A stretch of 64,000 bases of DNA, from NCBI GenBank assembly GCA_947488085.1, contig CANKYI010000001.1:2675928-2739927 (forward strand), in the 5' to 3' direction. Shown here in pieces: positions 25,602 to 34,865 of the stretch; position 1 is the stretch's first letter; every line of letters begins with the position of its first letter. Below the pieces are notes generated by a model, which had not been told where the DNA came from, searched no databases, and worked only from the letters and a program-made list of their open reading frames with translations. Both the position numbers and the translations under genes were made by a program. The stretch is from an uncultured Erythrobacter sp. (GTDB taxonomy: Bacteria > Pseudomonadota > Alphaproteobacteria > Sphingomonadales > Sphingomonadaceae).

Positions 25602-26874
25602 GAGGCATTTGCCCTGTTTCGAAGCGCTGCTTCTTTCGAGACGGCCTCTTCGCAACGATCAGCACAAGCGAAACAAGCGTGGTAGCCGCGATCAGATTGA
25701 TCATGCCGATTGGATGATACCACAGGAGATTTGGCACGGTGAGTATGAACGCAAAGCTCAAAATGGCCGGTAAAGTGCTTCGGTATTCGCCGCTAATTTG
25801 TGACGCAATGTCGTGCACCCGCCGGGTAATCCAGCCCAAAAATACCCCGAACAGGATGACGCCGGGCAGCCCGAAATTCCAAAAGAGCACATTCGCAAGA
25901 TGCATGCCGCCATTGTAGTCATAGGAAAGGCGGGAATAGATCGTCGCTTCATAGGTGCCGTCAATCCATTGCAGCACCGGCATCGTGTCTGGGAATGACA
26001 GCAGGTCATTGGCGTGCATGTGGATGACACCCATGGTGCCGACAAAGACATTGGATGCCCCACCGGGCAACGCAAAGAACAAGTTTCCTGCGCCTGTCTG
26101 CTCGACGCCCTGAAGGAAATTTACAATCCCAACCTTGCGGGCTTCGCCAATGAAGACGAGCAAAGACACACTCAGCACGAGTCCAATAATCTGTTTGGCT
26201 GAGAGTTTGCGAAGTCCGAACGTATAAATCGACAAGATCATCAAGCTCATCGCCAATGTCCGCCGCGACAGCAACAGGAGCGTGATGATCATAATTGCGT
26301 AAAAGACGGCGAGCAGCCGCCGCCGCGATTTACCAAGTGTGTTGCACAGCAAGAGTGCGGCAATAAGATTGAAAACCTGATTTACCAACGAACTGTACGT
26401 TGCTGTCGAGTTGAGTTTGATGTCGCCGTAGGTCTGGTAAAGGACCGTCCCTGTCTCAAGAAAATTCAAAATCAGCACGAAACCGATCGCCAACAAGACG
26501 CCGGTAAAAGGCAATTTGAACGTAATCCTTGACGGTTTTTTGAGTTTGGGCAGCCTGTTCCGCAGCCATGATCCCGCGATGAAGCTTGCACAAAATAACG
26601 AGATCAAGAGCACAGCTGCGATTTCGAGCACGGGATCGTGCTGCAAATCGTAGTTCAACATCGTGAAGTAGCGATAGCCAGAAAGTTCAGCGCCGATTGG
26701 CGTGAGGGCAGGCAATAGCGCAAAGAGCGCACAGGCAGCGGGCAGATCAAAGGAAAAGGCCTTAACCTGCCAAAAGCCAATGACCGCAAGCAGCAATAAA
26801 GGAATGGCAACCGAGAAGGTATAGCCAAATAGGCCATATTGAGCCGCAGCTAGATCATAGATCAAAGAGTTCAT
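25588..26874 (-). CDS. Wzy-type O-antigen/capsule repeat-unit polymerase
   Basis: A 428-residue integral membrane protein with about 10–12 hydrophobic segments spread through its length and a large loop between about residues 230 and 330 (periplasmic in this family). Sequence is poorly conserved, as expected for Wzy; the SRRTLAMSLM segment followed by KVGIVNF and SRLSYDYNGG is like oligosaccharide repeat-unit polymerases. It would link undecaprenyl-linked repeat units in the periplasm after Wzx flips them. It is the first gene of the minus-strand run that continues through wecB and wecC, and faces the GT2 gene across 189 bases. Confidence 0.78.
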   Translation of the reverse strand: MNSLIYDLAAAQYGLFGYTFSVAIPLLLLAVIGFWQVKAFSFDLPAACALFALLPALTPIGAELSGYRYFTMLNYDLQHDPVLEIAAVLLISLFCASFIAGSWLRNRLPKLKKPSRITFKLPFTGVLLAIGFVLILNFLETGTVLYQTYGDIKLNSTATYSSLVNQVFNLIAALLLCNTLGKSRRRLLAVFYAIMIITLLLLSRRTLAMSLMILSIYTFGLRKLSAKQIIGLVLSVSLLVFIGEARKVGIVNFLQGVEQTGAGNLFFALPGGASNVFVGTMGVIHMHANDLLSFPDTMPVLQWIDGTYEATIYSRLSYDYNGGMHLANVLFWNFGLPGVILFGVFLGWITRRVHDIASQISGEYRSTLPAILSFAFILTVPNLLWYHPIGMINLIAATTLVSLVLIVAKRPSRKKQRFETGQMPHARR

Positions 26875-27063
26875 GGGATCGTTGCTTCTAGTCTGAAGCC
26901 ATCCTCCTCATGATGGGCGACTGGCACTCTGGATCACCGGCCAATGCGGCTTGGCAAGTGGAGATGTCAAGGGTAGAGTCCTAGGGCGCGTGCGCGAATT
27001 GAGCCAAGTGCATTTCTCCGCACGTCTATCAGCTGATCATCGGCAAATAACCATGGATGCCAC

Positions 27064-28041
27064 ATGCCCAGAATCAGTGTGATTATGTCCGCCTACAATG
27101 CGGAACAATATCTTGAAGAGGCCGCCCATAGCATCTTGAACCAGACCTATGGCGATTTTGAATTGCTTCTTATTGATGATGGATCAACCGACAATACCCC
27201 GGCCATTATTGACGCCCTTGCGACAGCGGATGCGCGGGTCGTTTCCATCAGGAATGAAAAGAATGTCGGCCTTACCGCTAGCCTGAATATTGGCTTGAGA
27301 AGGGCAAAAGGCGAGTTCGCAGCCAGATTGGATGCCGATGACAAAGCCTTCCCCAATAGGTTTGAGAGACAAATCCAAGAGTTTGAGAGCTCTCCTGAGT
27401 TGGTGCTGATCGGATCTTCCGAAGTTGCTTGTGATGAGCAAGGCCAAGAGATTGGCGCGAGAAGAAGGAGACTGGAGGCGAAGGAGTTTCGCTGGGTCAG
27501 CTACTTTACGTCTCCGATCCCCCATTCTTCCGCGATGTTCCGCCTCCAACCGGCAAGAGAGCACGGCGTATTCTATGACGAAGAGGCGCGATATTCCCAA
27601 GACAAGGGGCATTGGCAAAGGCTGCTCGATTTCGGGCATGGCTTGAGGCTTGAGGAGCCGCTCGTCTATATGCGTCAACACTCTGAGCAAATCACAGTCA
27701 AACGTCGCCCTGGACAGGCGCATGCGGGCCGCCTTGCGACGCTGAACCGGCTAACGGCGGACTTTCCTGAAGTTAAAGGCGAAAATGTTGCGTTTCTGGC
27801 GGATATGATTTTTGACCCAGAAAGCGTGCAGGGGCCAAAGATCAAAGCCGCAGTCTCCGCCTTGAAAAGCGTCTCTGATGCCTATGTCGACCAATCATCC
27901 GCAGAGAAACACGTCGCCGCATTTGTCCGGCGGCATTGTTCAAAACTGCTTTTCACCTTTGCAGTCAGTTGTCTGAAGCGTGGAAGATTATTCGACTTTT
28001 CGCGAGCTCTGTTCGCGGCGCGCCATTTCGTGCCGATCTAG
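27064..28041 (+). CDS. Glycosyltransferase family 2
   Basis: A 325-residue GT-A inverting transferase. It opens RISVIMSAYNAEQYLEEA, with QTYGDFELLLIDDGSTDNT, the metal-binding DADD in ARLDADDKAFPNR (about residue 100), and IGSSEVACDEQG. The C-terminal third is helical and basic. Acceptor and donor are unknown. It is the only plus-strand gene in the middle of the locus, with its own start region (189 bases shared with the divergent polymerase gene, including the 10-base palindrome ATCAGCTGAT at 27028–27037), and it converges with the beta-propeller gene 45 bases away. Confidence 0.9.
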   Translation: MPRISVIMSAYNAEQYLEEAAHSILNQTYGDFELLLIDDGSTDNTPAIIDALATADARVVSIRNEKNVGLTASLNIGLRRAKGEFAARLDADDKAFPNRFERQIQEFESSPELVLIGSSEVACDEQGQEIGARRRRLEAKEFRWVSYFTSPIPHSSAMFRLQPAREHGVFYDEEARYSQDKGHWQRLLDFGHGLRLEEPLVYMRQHSEQITVKRRPGQAHAGRLATLNRLTADFPEVKGENVAFLADMIFDPESVQGPKIKAAVSALKSVSDAYVDQSSAEKHVAAFVRRHCSKLLFTFAVSCLKRGRLFDFSRALFAARHFVPI

Positions 28042-28086
28042 AATTCTGATACACTGTGTCCGATGAAGAGGCGGGCAAAGCGACGC

Positions 28087-29304
28087 CTAGATCGTCACTT
28101 CATACAGCGACCTTAGCCCCTCATGCGTGGAATCGACGAAAACCCTCTTTTCGTCGCGTGAGAAGCGAGGGTGTAAATCGCAGCGCCGATCGCCCACAGA
28201 CGATGGATGAGGCTGAAAGTGCGCAACGCGCTCAATGCTGCCACCATCCAAGTCGCACAGCAGCAGTTCCTGCTCTCCCGAGAAGCGTCGCGGATAGGTG
28301 TCAGTCAGCATAAATCGGGCGTCTTTGGTAAAGCTCTGATGCCCATCAATTTGCGGCAAATGATCCGCCAGAAGGCCATGCTCTCCAACGGTATCGATAA
28401 AGCTCACATAGCCACTGCCCCCTTCACTCTGGCGGAATAAGACCAATTCTTCGTCTGAGCGCCAATTGTAGTGCGAGGACACGCCCTTTTGATTGAGCAA
28501 CCAAAGGTTATCGCCGTTGCAATCCGCGGTGAACGCCCGCGCTTTCCAATTGAGCTTGTTATCCGGCGATGGCAGCCAGATATGGAGAAAGAAGAACCGC
28601 TGGCCCGAAGGGCAGATCGAAAGATGGTTCAGATAGTGAAAGCTGTCCTCAAATTCCGGCTGCGGATCAAAGCCAATAATGTCATCCATGCTCAGCAAAG
28701 GTGTGCTTTGCCCGCTGGATAGGTCGATCCGGTAGATGCCATCTTCGGGGATCAGCGTTTTAGGTCTGGTGGCGGAAAGCGCCGGATAGCCATAACCCGG
28801 CCTAGCCCAAGCAAGTCTTTCAAAATCGAGCCCCAAGGCAAATGAGCCGCATTTGGCGACATCAAAAAAGCACTTGTCCAAAGTCAGTAGGTTCTCACCT
28901 GATTTTGGGTCCACAACGACCGCGCCCGGGCCGCCATCGACCATCGTATTATAGATGATGGATCCTGCGTCTCCCGCAAGCCATTGCAGCCGCGTTCCCA
29001 ACTGCCATGACCAGAGCTTGGAGCGCCCAATTTCCCGCGCTTCCCAATCGTTGTCTTGTTCAAAAACACAGATGCGACATTCCGCTTCACCCGGCTGCAA
29101 AACGTCCTGATCCACCAAATGCGCAAGAACTCGCCCATCAGTCGCCTCTGGGCACACGTCATAATACCCAAAGAAGGTGTGCATTCCGGGCGCAGAAAAG
29201 CGCCTGATCTTTGCTGGCTTCGCGTTGCGTCCAAGCGCCGAATTTACGGCTCTGACAGTGCGCTGAATTGCACCCCGCAAAACCCTTTTTGCACGAGCGA
29301 GCAT
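28087..29304 (-). CDS. Cytoplasmic beta-propeller-like protein of polysaccharide loci, unknown function
   Basis: From ATG 29304 the product has about 405 residues; an alternative ATG at 29346 (419 residues) overlaps the Wzx gene by 41 bases, while 29304 starts one base after the Wzx stop and has AGG in position. After a basic, amphipathic N-terminus comes HTFFGYYDVCP, a signature I associate with WD40/TolB-like propeller proteins found in glycan gene clusters. Repeated blade-like units follow (LSICPSGQRFFFLH, WRSDEELVLFRQ, FTKDARFMLTDTYPRR, FSRDEKRVFVDSTH). No signal peptide is evident. Possible roles are a glycan-lyase-like or scaffold function; I cannot assign one. Confidence 0.7.
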   Translation of the reverse strand: MLARAKRVLRGAIQRTVRAVNSALGRNAKPAKIRRFSAPGMHTFFGYYDVCPEATDGRVLAHLVDQDVLQPGEAECRICVFEQDNDWEAREIGRSKLWSWQLGTRLQWLAGDAGSIIYNTMVDGGPGAVVVDPKSGENLLTLDKCFFDVAKCGSFALGLDFERLAWARPGYGYPALSATRPKTLIPEDGIYRIDLSSGQSTPLLSMDDIIGFDPQPEFEDSFHYLNHLSICPSGQRFFFLHIWLPSPDNKLNWKARAFTADCNGDNLWLLNQKGVSSHYNWRSDEELVLFRQSEGGSGYVSFIDTVGEHGLLADHLPQIDGHQSFTKDARFMLTDTYPRRFSGEQELLLCDLDGGSIERVAHFQPHPSSVGDRRCDLHPRFSRDEKRVFVDSTHEGLRSLYEVTI

Positions 29305-29305
29305 A

Positions 29306-30703
29306 TTACCTGTCCAAACCGCGTTCTTCGGCTTCAGCAGGCCCATCTTTAGCCTCGGGTCCCGTATCGGACGAAGGTCGAAAGGCGCCTATTGAGCCGC
29401 GAAAAACAAAAAACGATGTCGCCAAAAACCAAGTAGCATTGTGAACGATCGACGCAAACGCCATGCCCGCGGGCCCATATTGGTTGGTGAGAAATGGGGC
29501 AAATATGATGAAGGCGATTGTGGCCAATACTGATGCGCCGAAAAATGCTCCCATTTTCTGCATGGACGAAGCCATCGGTAAAAGGGCGATCCCGGCGAGG
29601 TAGACTGCGATTGCAACACACTGGCCAATAAAGACAGGTTCTGCGTCGCGATACGTAGTCGATGCCATTATCTGGATCACATAAGGAGCGGCAAAATAGG
29701 CGCAAATTGACGCGACCAGTCCCAAAGCGGCTCCGACACTGCAATAGATGACGCCGTGCTTAAAGAACGAACGCTTTTCGCCTTGCGCCCAGAAGCGCGT
29801 GAGTTCTGGAAACGCGGCCTGTTGAATTGGCATCCCCAATTGAAGCAATGGCGTGGCAGCGGCTTTCCCGATCCTGAAGATAGCCGCTGCGCTAGGGCCC
29901 AAGATCCACCCCACAAGGACGACGTCTCCTTCGGAACTGATCGAGCGGACAGCGGTCGTGCCATTTGTGGCCGCAATCATGTTCCAGAAACCGGGTGAGC
30001 GCTCGGTCGCATCACCAAAACGCGGTCTGCCCCAAAACGAATGTCCGTGGCGGCCAAGTTCGCGCAACGCCAAACAAAATGGCATCAAACGGGCAAACAT
30101 GTCGCCAAAGGTCCAAGCGAGGAAAAACGCAATTGGTCCAAAGTCGAAAGCGAACACCAGGATAATGGCAAATAAGCGCCCGATCGCGCCAAACACTTCG
30201 GCACCGGCAAACAGACCAAACCGATCGAAAACGCGCATCACGGACAAGTGCAAACCAGGAAGGCTGACCAACGCGACAAGCGCGTAGACCGGGGCATAGG
30301 CAAGCAAATCATCGGGCACGCCGAAATTCTCAGCAAAAAGCCATAGGGCAGCAGCGGAAAGCGCGGCTGCGAGGGCAGCTGAAAAAAGCTCTACGGCGAA
30401 ACTGACGCGCAGGAGGTTGCCAAAACCCTTATCATCTTTGTCCTCCAGCAGGCCGATGCCGAATTTGGTTAGCGTGGTTCCAACTTTGAGGTTGATGACG
30501 CCATCGACGACCCTGACGAAGCTTTGAATTATGACGATCCCGCCAAGGATCTCCATGGACAAAAAGCGGGCGGCAATCGCCAGTGTCAACAGGTTCACAA
30601 GCTGGGCGATCACCGTCCCAGACAGCAATTTTGCCCAGATGACGGAAAGCCTGCGGCCAATACCGGCAAGTCCGGATTTCTGTAACGCGCCGATCAGAGG
30701 CAT
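29306..30703 (-). CDS. Wzx-type polysaccharide flippase (MATE/MVF superfamily)
   Basis: A 465-residue protein with about 12–14 hydrophobic helices. It starts with a basic cytoplasmic stretch, then LLSGTVIAQLVNLLTLAIAARFLS, matching the first helix of polysaccharide transporter (PST) family members. It would move undecaprenyl-diphosphate-linked repeat units from the cytoplasmic to the periplasmic face of the inner membrane for Wzy polymerisation. It begins two bases after the FkbM-family gene stop and is followed one base later by the propeller gene. Confidence 0.88.
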   Translation of the reverse strand: MPLIGALQKSGLAGIGRRLSVIWAKLLSGTVIAQLVNLLTLAIAARFLSMEILGGIVIIQSFVRVVDGVINLKVGTTLTKFGIGLLEDKDDKGFGNLLRVSFAVELFSAALAAALSAAALWLFAENFGVPDDLLAYAPVYALVALVSLPGLHLSVMRVFDRFGLFAGAEVFGAIGRLFAIILVFAFDFGPIAFFLAWTFGDMFARLMPFCLALRELGRHGHSFWGRPRFGDATERSPGFWNMIAATNGTTAVRSISSEGDVVLVGWILGPSAAAIFRIGKAAATPLLQLGMPIQQAAFPELTRFWAQGEKRSFFKHGVIYCSVGAALGLVASICAYFAAPYVIQIMASTTYRDAEPVFIGQCVAIAVYLAGIALLPMASSMQKMGAFFGASVLATIAFIIFAPFLTNQYGPAGMAFASIVHNATWFLATSFFVFRGSIGAFRPSSDTGPEAKDGPAEAEERGLDR

Positions 30704-30705
30704 GA

Positions 30706-31479
30706 TTAGAGCCGTTGCAGGACGACGACTTCACCAGACGTATTCCGGAAGTCAATGTAGAAGCCGTGATCGAAGAGGCGCTGAAACATGTCGCGCTGCG
30801 CTTCGCAGCCAGTCTTTCGCGCGTGTATTTCGAGAATAATAGTATGGACCGATCCCAAATTGTCATCGCGGTCGAAGATATCACACTCCATCCCTTCAAT
30901 ATCGATGACCAAAACGGTGGGCGAAAATTCATTACACAGAGCCGACAGGCTAATCGCGGGAACCTCTATTGACCTTGCAGCGGCTTCCTCGCTCAGTTCC
31001 TCGACGCGCGTCGACCAAAAGTCCTCCGCTGGAGTGATCGAAACTGTTTCGCCTTCGAAACCGCTGGGTACGATTGCCGAAAGCCGAATGGGAAAGGACA
31101 GATCGTTTGCACGCATTGTCCGTTCCGATGCGGCGATCATCTCTGGGTTTGCATCAATATGCAGAGATTCTGCTGGCTTGGCTTTGTGAATGGCCAGCGC
31201 CACAACGCCAATCGCCAACCCAAGCTCAAGGACCCGATCTTCGCTACTGACCAGCCGTTCAATAGCTTCGCGCTCAGGCCTCTCATAGGCTTCGCTGTAG
31301 AGGCTGCGAAGAATGTTGTTCGACCATTTGTTTTCAATCGGGATCGTGAACCCATCCAGCGTGATACTGCTAGGCCGGGAAGCGGTACGATAGATTTGCC
31401 TAAAGCGCCGCCCGATTTCTGACGCAAACGGACGCAGTCGCTGACCAAAGGAAGGCGTGGCTGGTGTGGCTGAAGGCAT
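30706..31479 (-). CDS. FkbM family methyltransferase
   Basis: A 257-residue (from ATG 31479) or 267-residue (from GTG 31509) protein with the FkbM-type SAM-binding pattern: RVLELGLAIGVVALAIH, HIDANPEMIAASERT, a central linker with WSTRVEEL, then VLVIDIEGMECDIF and HTIILEIHARK. FkbM methyltransferases O-methylate sugars and polyketides. Position between the sugar-nucleotide operon and Wzx suggests O-methylation of a repeat-unit sugar. A 130-base gap separates it from the dehydratase gene upstream. Confidence 0.87.
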   Translation of the reverse strand: MPSATPATPSFGQRLRPFASEIGRRFRQIYRTASRPSSITLDGFTIPIENKWSNNILRSLYSEAYERPEREAIERLVSSEDRVLELGLAIGVVALAIHKAKPAESLHIDANPEMIAASERTMRANDLSFPIRLSAIVPSGFEGETVSITPAEDFWSTRVEELSEEAAARSIEVPAISLSALCNEFSPTVLVIDIEGMECDIFDRDDNLGSVHTIILEIHARKTGCEAQRDMFQRLFDHGFYIDFRNTSGEVVVLQRL

Positions 31480-31609
31480 GGGTATTTTGATCTGATCCTT
31501 GTGACGCACGCCGTCTAGGGGTTCGCGTCAACATCGTCTAGGTTGCTGCGCGATCAGCATCCAATCAATGCAGAAGCCCTGTCACGCGCGTCTGTTCGTG
31601 TCGAACAAG

Positions 31610-32647
31610 CTAGATGAAGCCCTTTTCTGCGAAATATGTCGCAACCTCTTGGCGATCAAGCGCCTGTTCGACGGCGGAGTTGAAAGGGCGGTCTGGTGAG
31701 GGTTGATCGGCCAAATGCGCATAACATGGCGCATTACGGTCAGCGAAAGCAGATAAGGTAACGAAGAAATTGCCGTACTCTACTGTGCGCCTGACTTCTT
31801 CGTCATTCATCAGCTCTTCGTACATTTTTTCACCCGGTTTGGCTCCGATCTCGGTGATTTCAATGTCGTCCCCGCCGCTCACCGCGTCGCGCATCACATG
31901 CGCAATGTCCTCAATTCGTGCGACAGGCATTTTGGTGACCATTACTTCGCCACCAGCGGCCAGCCACACCGATTCAAGCACAAGCCCTACTGCATCTTCC
32001 AGGCTCATGATAAATCGGGTCATCTCGCGATCGGTCAGTGTGATGGGGCCACCAGCATCGATTTGACGGCGAAAAATGGGCACGACTGAGCCGCGCGAGC
32101 CCAGCACATTGCCAAATCTCGTTGAAGCGAAAATCGTCCCTGCGTTGCGCGCACGAACATTGAGATCGTTCGAGGTGGTTTCGGCTGCAGCTGTCATCAA
32201 CCGCTCGCCCATCAATTTGGAGGTGCCCATCACATTGGTCGGATTCACCGCTTTGTCTGACGAGGTGAAAATCACCCGCTCCACTTCGTTTTCAAGCGCG
32301 GCATCAATGACGTTTTGCGTCCCATCGATGTTGGTGGCGATTGCTTGGGCGGGGCTGTCTTCGCATAGGCCCACGTGCTTGAGGGCAGCTGAGTGAATCA
32401 CGATATCAATACCGCGCATCCGCAGTTTCAGGGCCTCGGCATCGCGCACGTCAGCAAGATGACCGGATACTTTGCCGCTATCTCGATGCCGCTCAATCTG
32501 AAAAAAGAGCTCAGTTTCATTGTTGTCGATGCACACGATGTGCGCGGCAGGGCTGGTGATAAGCTGACGCACCAATTCGGCGCCAACAGTGCCGCAAGAG
32601 CCGGTGACGAGGACAGTTTTGTCCCGATATTTTTCCATAGTGTCCAT
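31610..32647 (-). CDS. UDP-N-acetylglucosamine 4,6-dehydratase-like (FlaA1/CapE/PseB group)
   Basis: A 345-residue extended SDR with VLVTGSCGTVGAELV, CIDNNETELFF, HSAALKHVGLCED and the hallmark SSDKAVNPTNVMGTSKL. In this group Met replaces the usual catalytic Tyr (MxxxK), and the reaction is 4,6-dehydration of UDP-GlcNAc, with or without 5-epimerisation. The product is a 4-keto-6-deoxy HexNAc, precursor of FucNAc, QuiNAc or pseudaminic-type sugars. It lies 6 bases downstream of sqdB in the cysH–epimerase–sqdB operon. ATG 32638 (MEKYRDK) is an alternative start. Confidence 0.9.
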   Translation of the reverse strand: MDTMEKYRDKTVLVTGSCGTVGAELVRQLITSPAAHIVCIDNNETELFFQIERHRDSGKVSGHLADVRDAEALKLRMRGIDIVIHSAALKHVGLCEDSPAQAIATNIDGTQNVIDAALENEVERVIFTSSDKAVNPTNVMGTSKLMGERLMTAAAETTSNDLNVRARNAGTIFASTRFGNVLGSRGSVVPIFRRQIDAGGPITLTDREMTRFIMSLEDAVGLVLESVWLAAGGEVMVTKMPVARIEDIAHVMRDAVSGGDDIEITEIGAKPGEKMYEELMNDEEVRRTVEYGNFFVTLSAFADRNAPCYAHLADQPSPDRPFNSAVEQALDRQEVATYFAEKGFI

Positions 32648-32653
32648 TTGGGC

Positions 32654-33802
32654 TCAGCTCCACCGTACGCGAGGCATGATCCGATCAACCGCGATCCGGT
32701 CTTTGCTTTTGAGAATTCGCTCAAGCATCGAAACGAGCACTTCTTGAGTCATGAAATGCGGCTCCAGCCCAAGGTCAACCAGTCCAGAATGCGTGGGGTT
32801 GTAATAGTGCTCTTCCTTCTCCTTACGGGGATTGGGAATAGACTTTATCTCGACATCAATTCCGATTTTGCTGCCGGCTTGTTGCACTCGGTCCGCCAGT
32901 TCATTGACTGAAAACGTCTCTGTCAGCTGATTGAAAATCCGCAATTCGCCTGCACCGGCAGGCTGTTCTGCGGCTAAGCGGACGCATTGCAATGTGTCGC
33001 GCAAATTCAGGTATCCGCGTGTCTGCCCGCCACCGCCATAAACCGTCAGAGGAATACCAGCGACCGCCTGAACCAGGAACCGGTTCACCACCGTTCCAAA
33101 AATGTCATCATAGTGGAAATTGGGAACCAGTCTCGGGTCAAGGTCCGCTTCATTGGTCGACAGGCCGTAGACTGGACCTTGCATCAGATCGGTCACTCTG
33201 AGGCCATGGGTGCGGACATAGAACCACAGCAGGTCGGTATCGAGCACCTTGGTCGTATGGTAGAGCGAACCCGCTGCCCGAGGGTAGAGGAATTTATCCT
33301 TGCGGCCCTTATGCTCGATTTCGAGCCAGCCTTCTTCGATGTCGATATTCGGCGTGCCATATTCGCCCATAGTGCCGAGCTTCACGATGTGAGCTTCAGG
33401 AGCGAGCTCCTTGACCGCCCAGATGCAGTTAAAGGTCACATCGAGATTGTTTTGAAACGTCTGCCTCGCCTCGCGGAAGCCGCGCATGGAATATGGAGCA
33501 GAGGGCTGTTCAGCGTAGTGGATGACGGTGTCGGGTTTGGTTTGGCGAACCGCATCAAACATCACATCAGGGTCGGCCAGATCGCCGATTATGATAGATA
33601 TTTCGCGGCCGGTTGCCGCTTTAAAGATAGCAACGCGTTCCGTCAGATTGGGTGCGGCCATCAACGGGTCGCTATCTGTCGCTTCGGCAATTTGGCGTCG
33701 CATGTAATTATCGACGACAGTGACGTCATGGCCCGCCTGCGCAAAGTCCATGGCCGTTGGCCAGCCCAAATATCCGTCGCCGCCTAAAATCAATACACGC
33801 AT
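32654..33802 (-). CDS. sqdB: UDP-sulfoquinovose synthase
   Basis: This 382-residue SDR makes UDP-6-sulfo-alpha-D-quinovose from UDP-glucose and sulfite. Resemblance to plant SQD1 and bacterial SqdB is strong along the whole chain: VLILGGDGYLGWPTA; HYAEQPSAPYSM; KLGTMGEYGTPNIDIEEG (catalytic Thr); YHTTKVLD (YxxxK, SQD1 has YHLSKVHD); DLMQGPVYGL; GTVVNRFLVQA; VYGGGGQTRGYLNLRDT; FNQLTETFSVNELA; IPNPRKEKEEHYYNP. ATG 33802 is chosen because MRVLILGG must be near the N-terminus; the frame is open to 33901. It sits between an epimerase (17 bases) and a UDP-GlcNAc dehydratase-like gene (6 bases), downstream of cysH. No SqdX or SqdD lipid synthase is nearby. Confidence 0.95.
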   Translation of the reverse strand: MRVLILGGDGYLGWPTAMDFAQAGHDVTVVDNYMRRQIAEATDSDPLMAAPNLTERVAIFKAATGREISIIIGDLADPDVMFDAVRQTKPDTVIHYAEQPSAPYSMRGFREARQTFQNNLDVTFNCIWAVKELAPEAHIVKLGTMGEYGTPNIDIEEGWLEIEHKGRKDKFLYPRAAGSLYHTTKVLDTDLLWFYVRTHGLRVTDLMQGPVYGLSTNEADLDPRLVPNFHYDDIFGTVVNRFLVQAVAGIPLTVYGGGGQTRGYLNLRDTLQCVRLAAEQPAGAGELRIFNQLTETFSVNELADRVQQAGSKIGIDVEIKSIPNPRKEKEEHYYNPTHSGLVDLGLEPHFMTQEVLVSMLERILKSKDRIAVDRIMPRVRWS

Positions 33803-33819
33803 TGTATCACCTGAATCCC

Positions 33820-34818
33820 TTATAATCCTTGGGTTGCGGCTTCCTTGAAGAAGCGCACCGTTGTTCTCAAGCCTTGTGTTAGCGGGACATTGGCTTTCCA
33901 ACCCAATCGCGCCAAGGCTTTGCTTGTATCCGAATAGTTGCGCAGCACATCACCGTCACGCATTGGCCCAAAGTGCATTTCGGGTTTCGCAAGGCCTTCT
34001 GCTTCCAGCGCATCGCTTAGCAATTGGGCCATTTCTGAAACCGTGGTTTCCGATGCTGTGGCAATTTGAAAGGTTTCCCCGCCAACTTCTGGTGCCTTGG
34101 CCGCACGAATGATCGCATCGATAAGATCGGTGATATACACAAAATCGCGGGTTTGGTTGCCGTCGCCATAGATCTCCCAAGCCTCGCCCGTCATCGCCAG
34201 CTTGATGAATTTGGCCACGACTGATTGCTTGTGACCTGAACCCACACCATAGACATTGCCGAATCTCAGCGCCACCGTGTTGACGCCAAAGCAATGGAAA
34301 TACGCGGAACAATACCCTTCGCCGGCGAGTTTTGACGCGCCATAAGGTGATGCAGGATGTGGGGCCATCTCTTCGTGCAACGGTGGCGCTTGCACTCCCA
34401 AAGGTGCGCCTGAAGACGCGAACACAAAACGCTCAGTGCCGAATTTACGACACGCCTCCAGCATGTTGAGCGTCCCCAATATATTGGTCTCACAATCGGA
34501 TTGCGGATCTTCAACGGATGGGCCAACACCGGTATTCGCTGCGAGATGGATAACCACGTCTGCGCCGCTAACTGCTTGTTCAACAGACGGCTTGTCGCGA
34601 ATGTCACCTTCGATCAGTGCGATGCCTGACGCCCAAGCAACCTCTGACGCATCGCCCTTGATCTCATTAAAGCTGCTCACCCCTGCGAGGTCATCGCGCG
34701 TCCCGACCGACAAATTATCGAGCACACGGATCGAATGCGAAGCGTCACTTTCATTGAGTAGCTGTGCGATTAAAGCGCGGCCAATAAAGCCACATCCGCC
34801 GGTAATGAGCCAATTCAT
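33820..34818 (-). CDS. NAD-dependent epimerase/dehydratase (GalE-like extended SDR)
   Basis: A 332-residue extended SDR with WLITGGCGFIGRALI, VLDNLSVG, IEGDIRD, VIHLAANTGV, the catalytic YGASKLAGE, and RFGNVYGVGSGH. The usual SS(A/S)xVYG strand reads FASSGAPLGVQAPPL, an insertion/variation around the catalytic Ser region seen in some capsule epimerases. It probably epimerises or modifies a UDP-sugar; the substrate is not clear. ATG 34818 follows the cysH stop by 47 bases and gives a normal N-terminus. Being directly between cysH and sqdB, it might act on UDP-sulfoquinovose or on the glucose precursor. Confidence 0.85.
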   Translation of the reverse strand: MNWLITGGCGFIGRALIAQLLNESDASHSIRVLDNLSVGTRDDLAGVSSFNEIKGDASEVAWASGIALIEGDIRDKPSVEQAVSGADVVIHLAANTGVGPSVEDPQSDCETNILGTLNMLEACRKFGTERFVFASSGAPLGVQAPPLHEEMAPHPASPYGASKLAGEGYCSAYFHCFGVNTVALRFGNVYGVGSGHKQSVVAKFIKLAMTGEAWEIYGDGNQTRDFVYITDLIDAIIRAAKAPEVGGETFQIATASETTVSEMAQLLSDALEAEGLAKPEMHFGPMRDGDVLRNYSDTSKALARLGWKANVPLTQGLRTTVRFFKEAATQGL

Positions 34819-34865
34819 GAGATTTCCTTGGGTGTTTATAGGGGGCCAAAGACGGGTGAGCGCGG

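Noticed and set aside
32987..33787. 266-residue plus-strand open frame opposite sqdB
   Set aside because: It is the complement of a gene conserved end to end with SQD1; no motif or ribosome site supports it.
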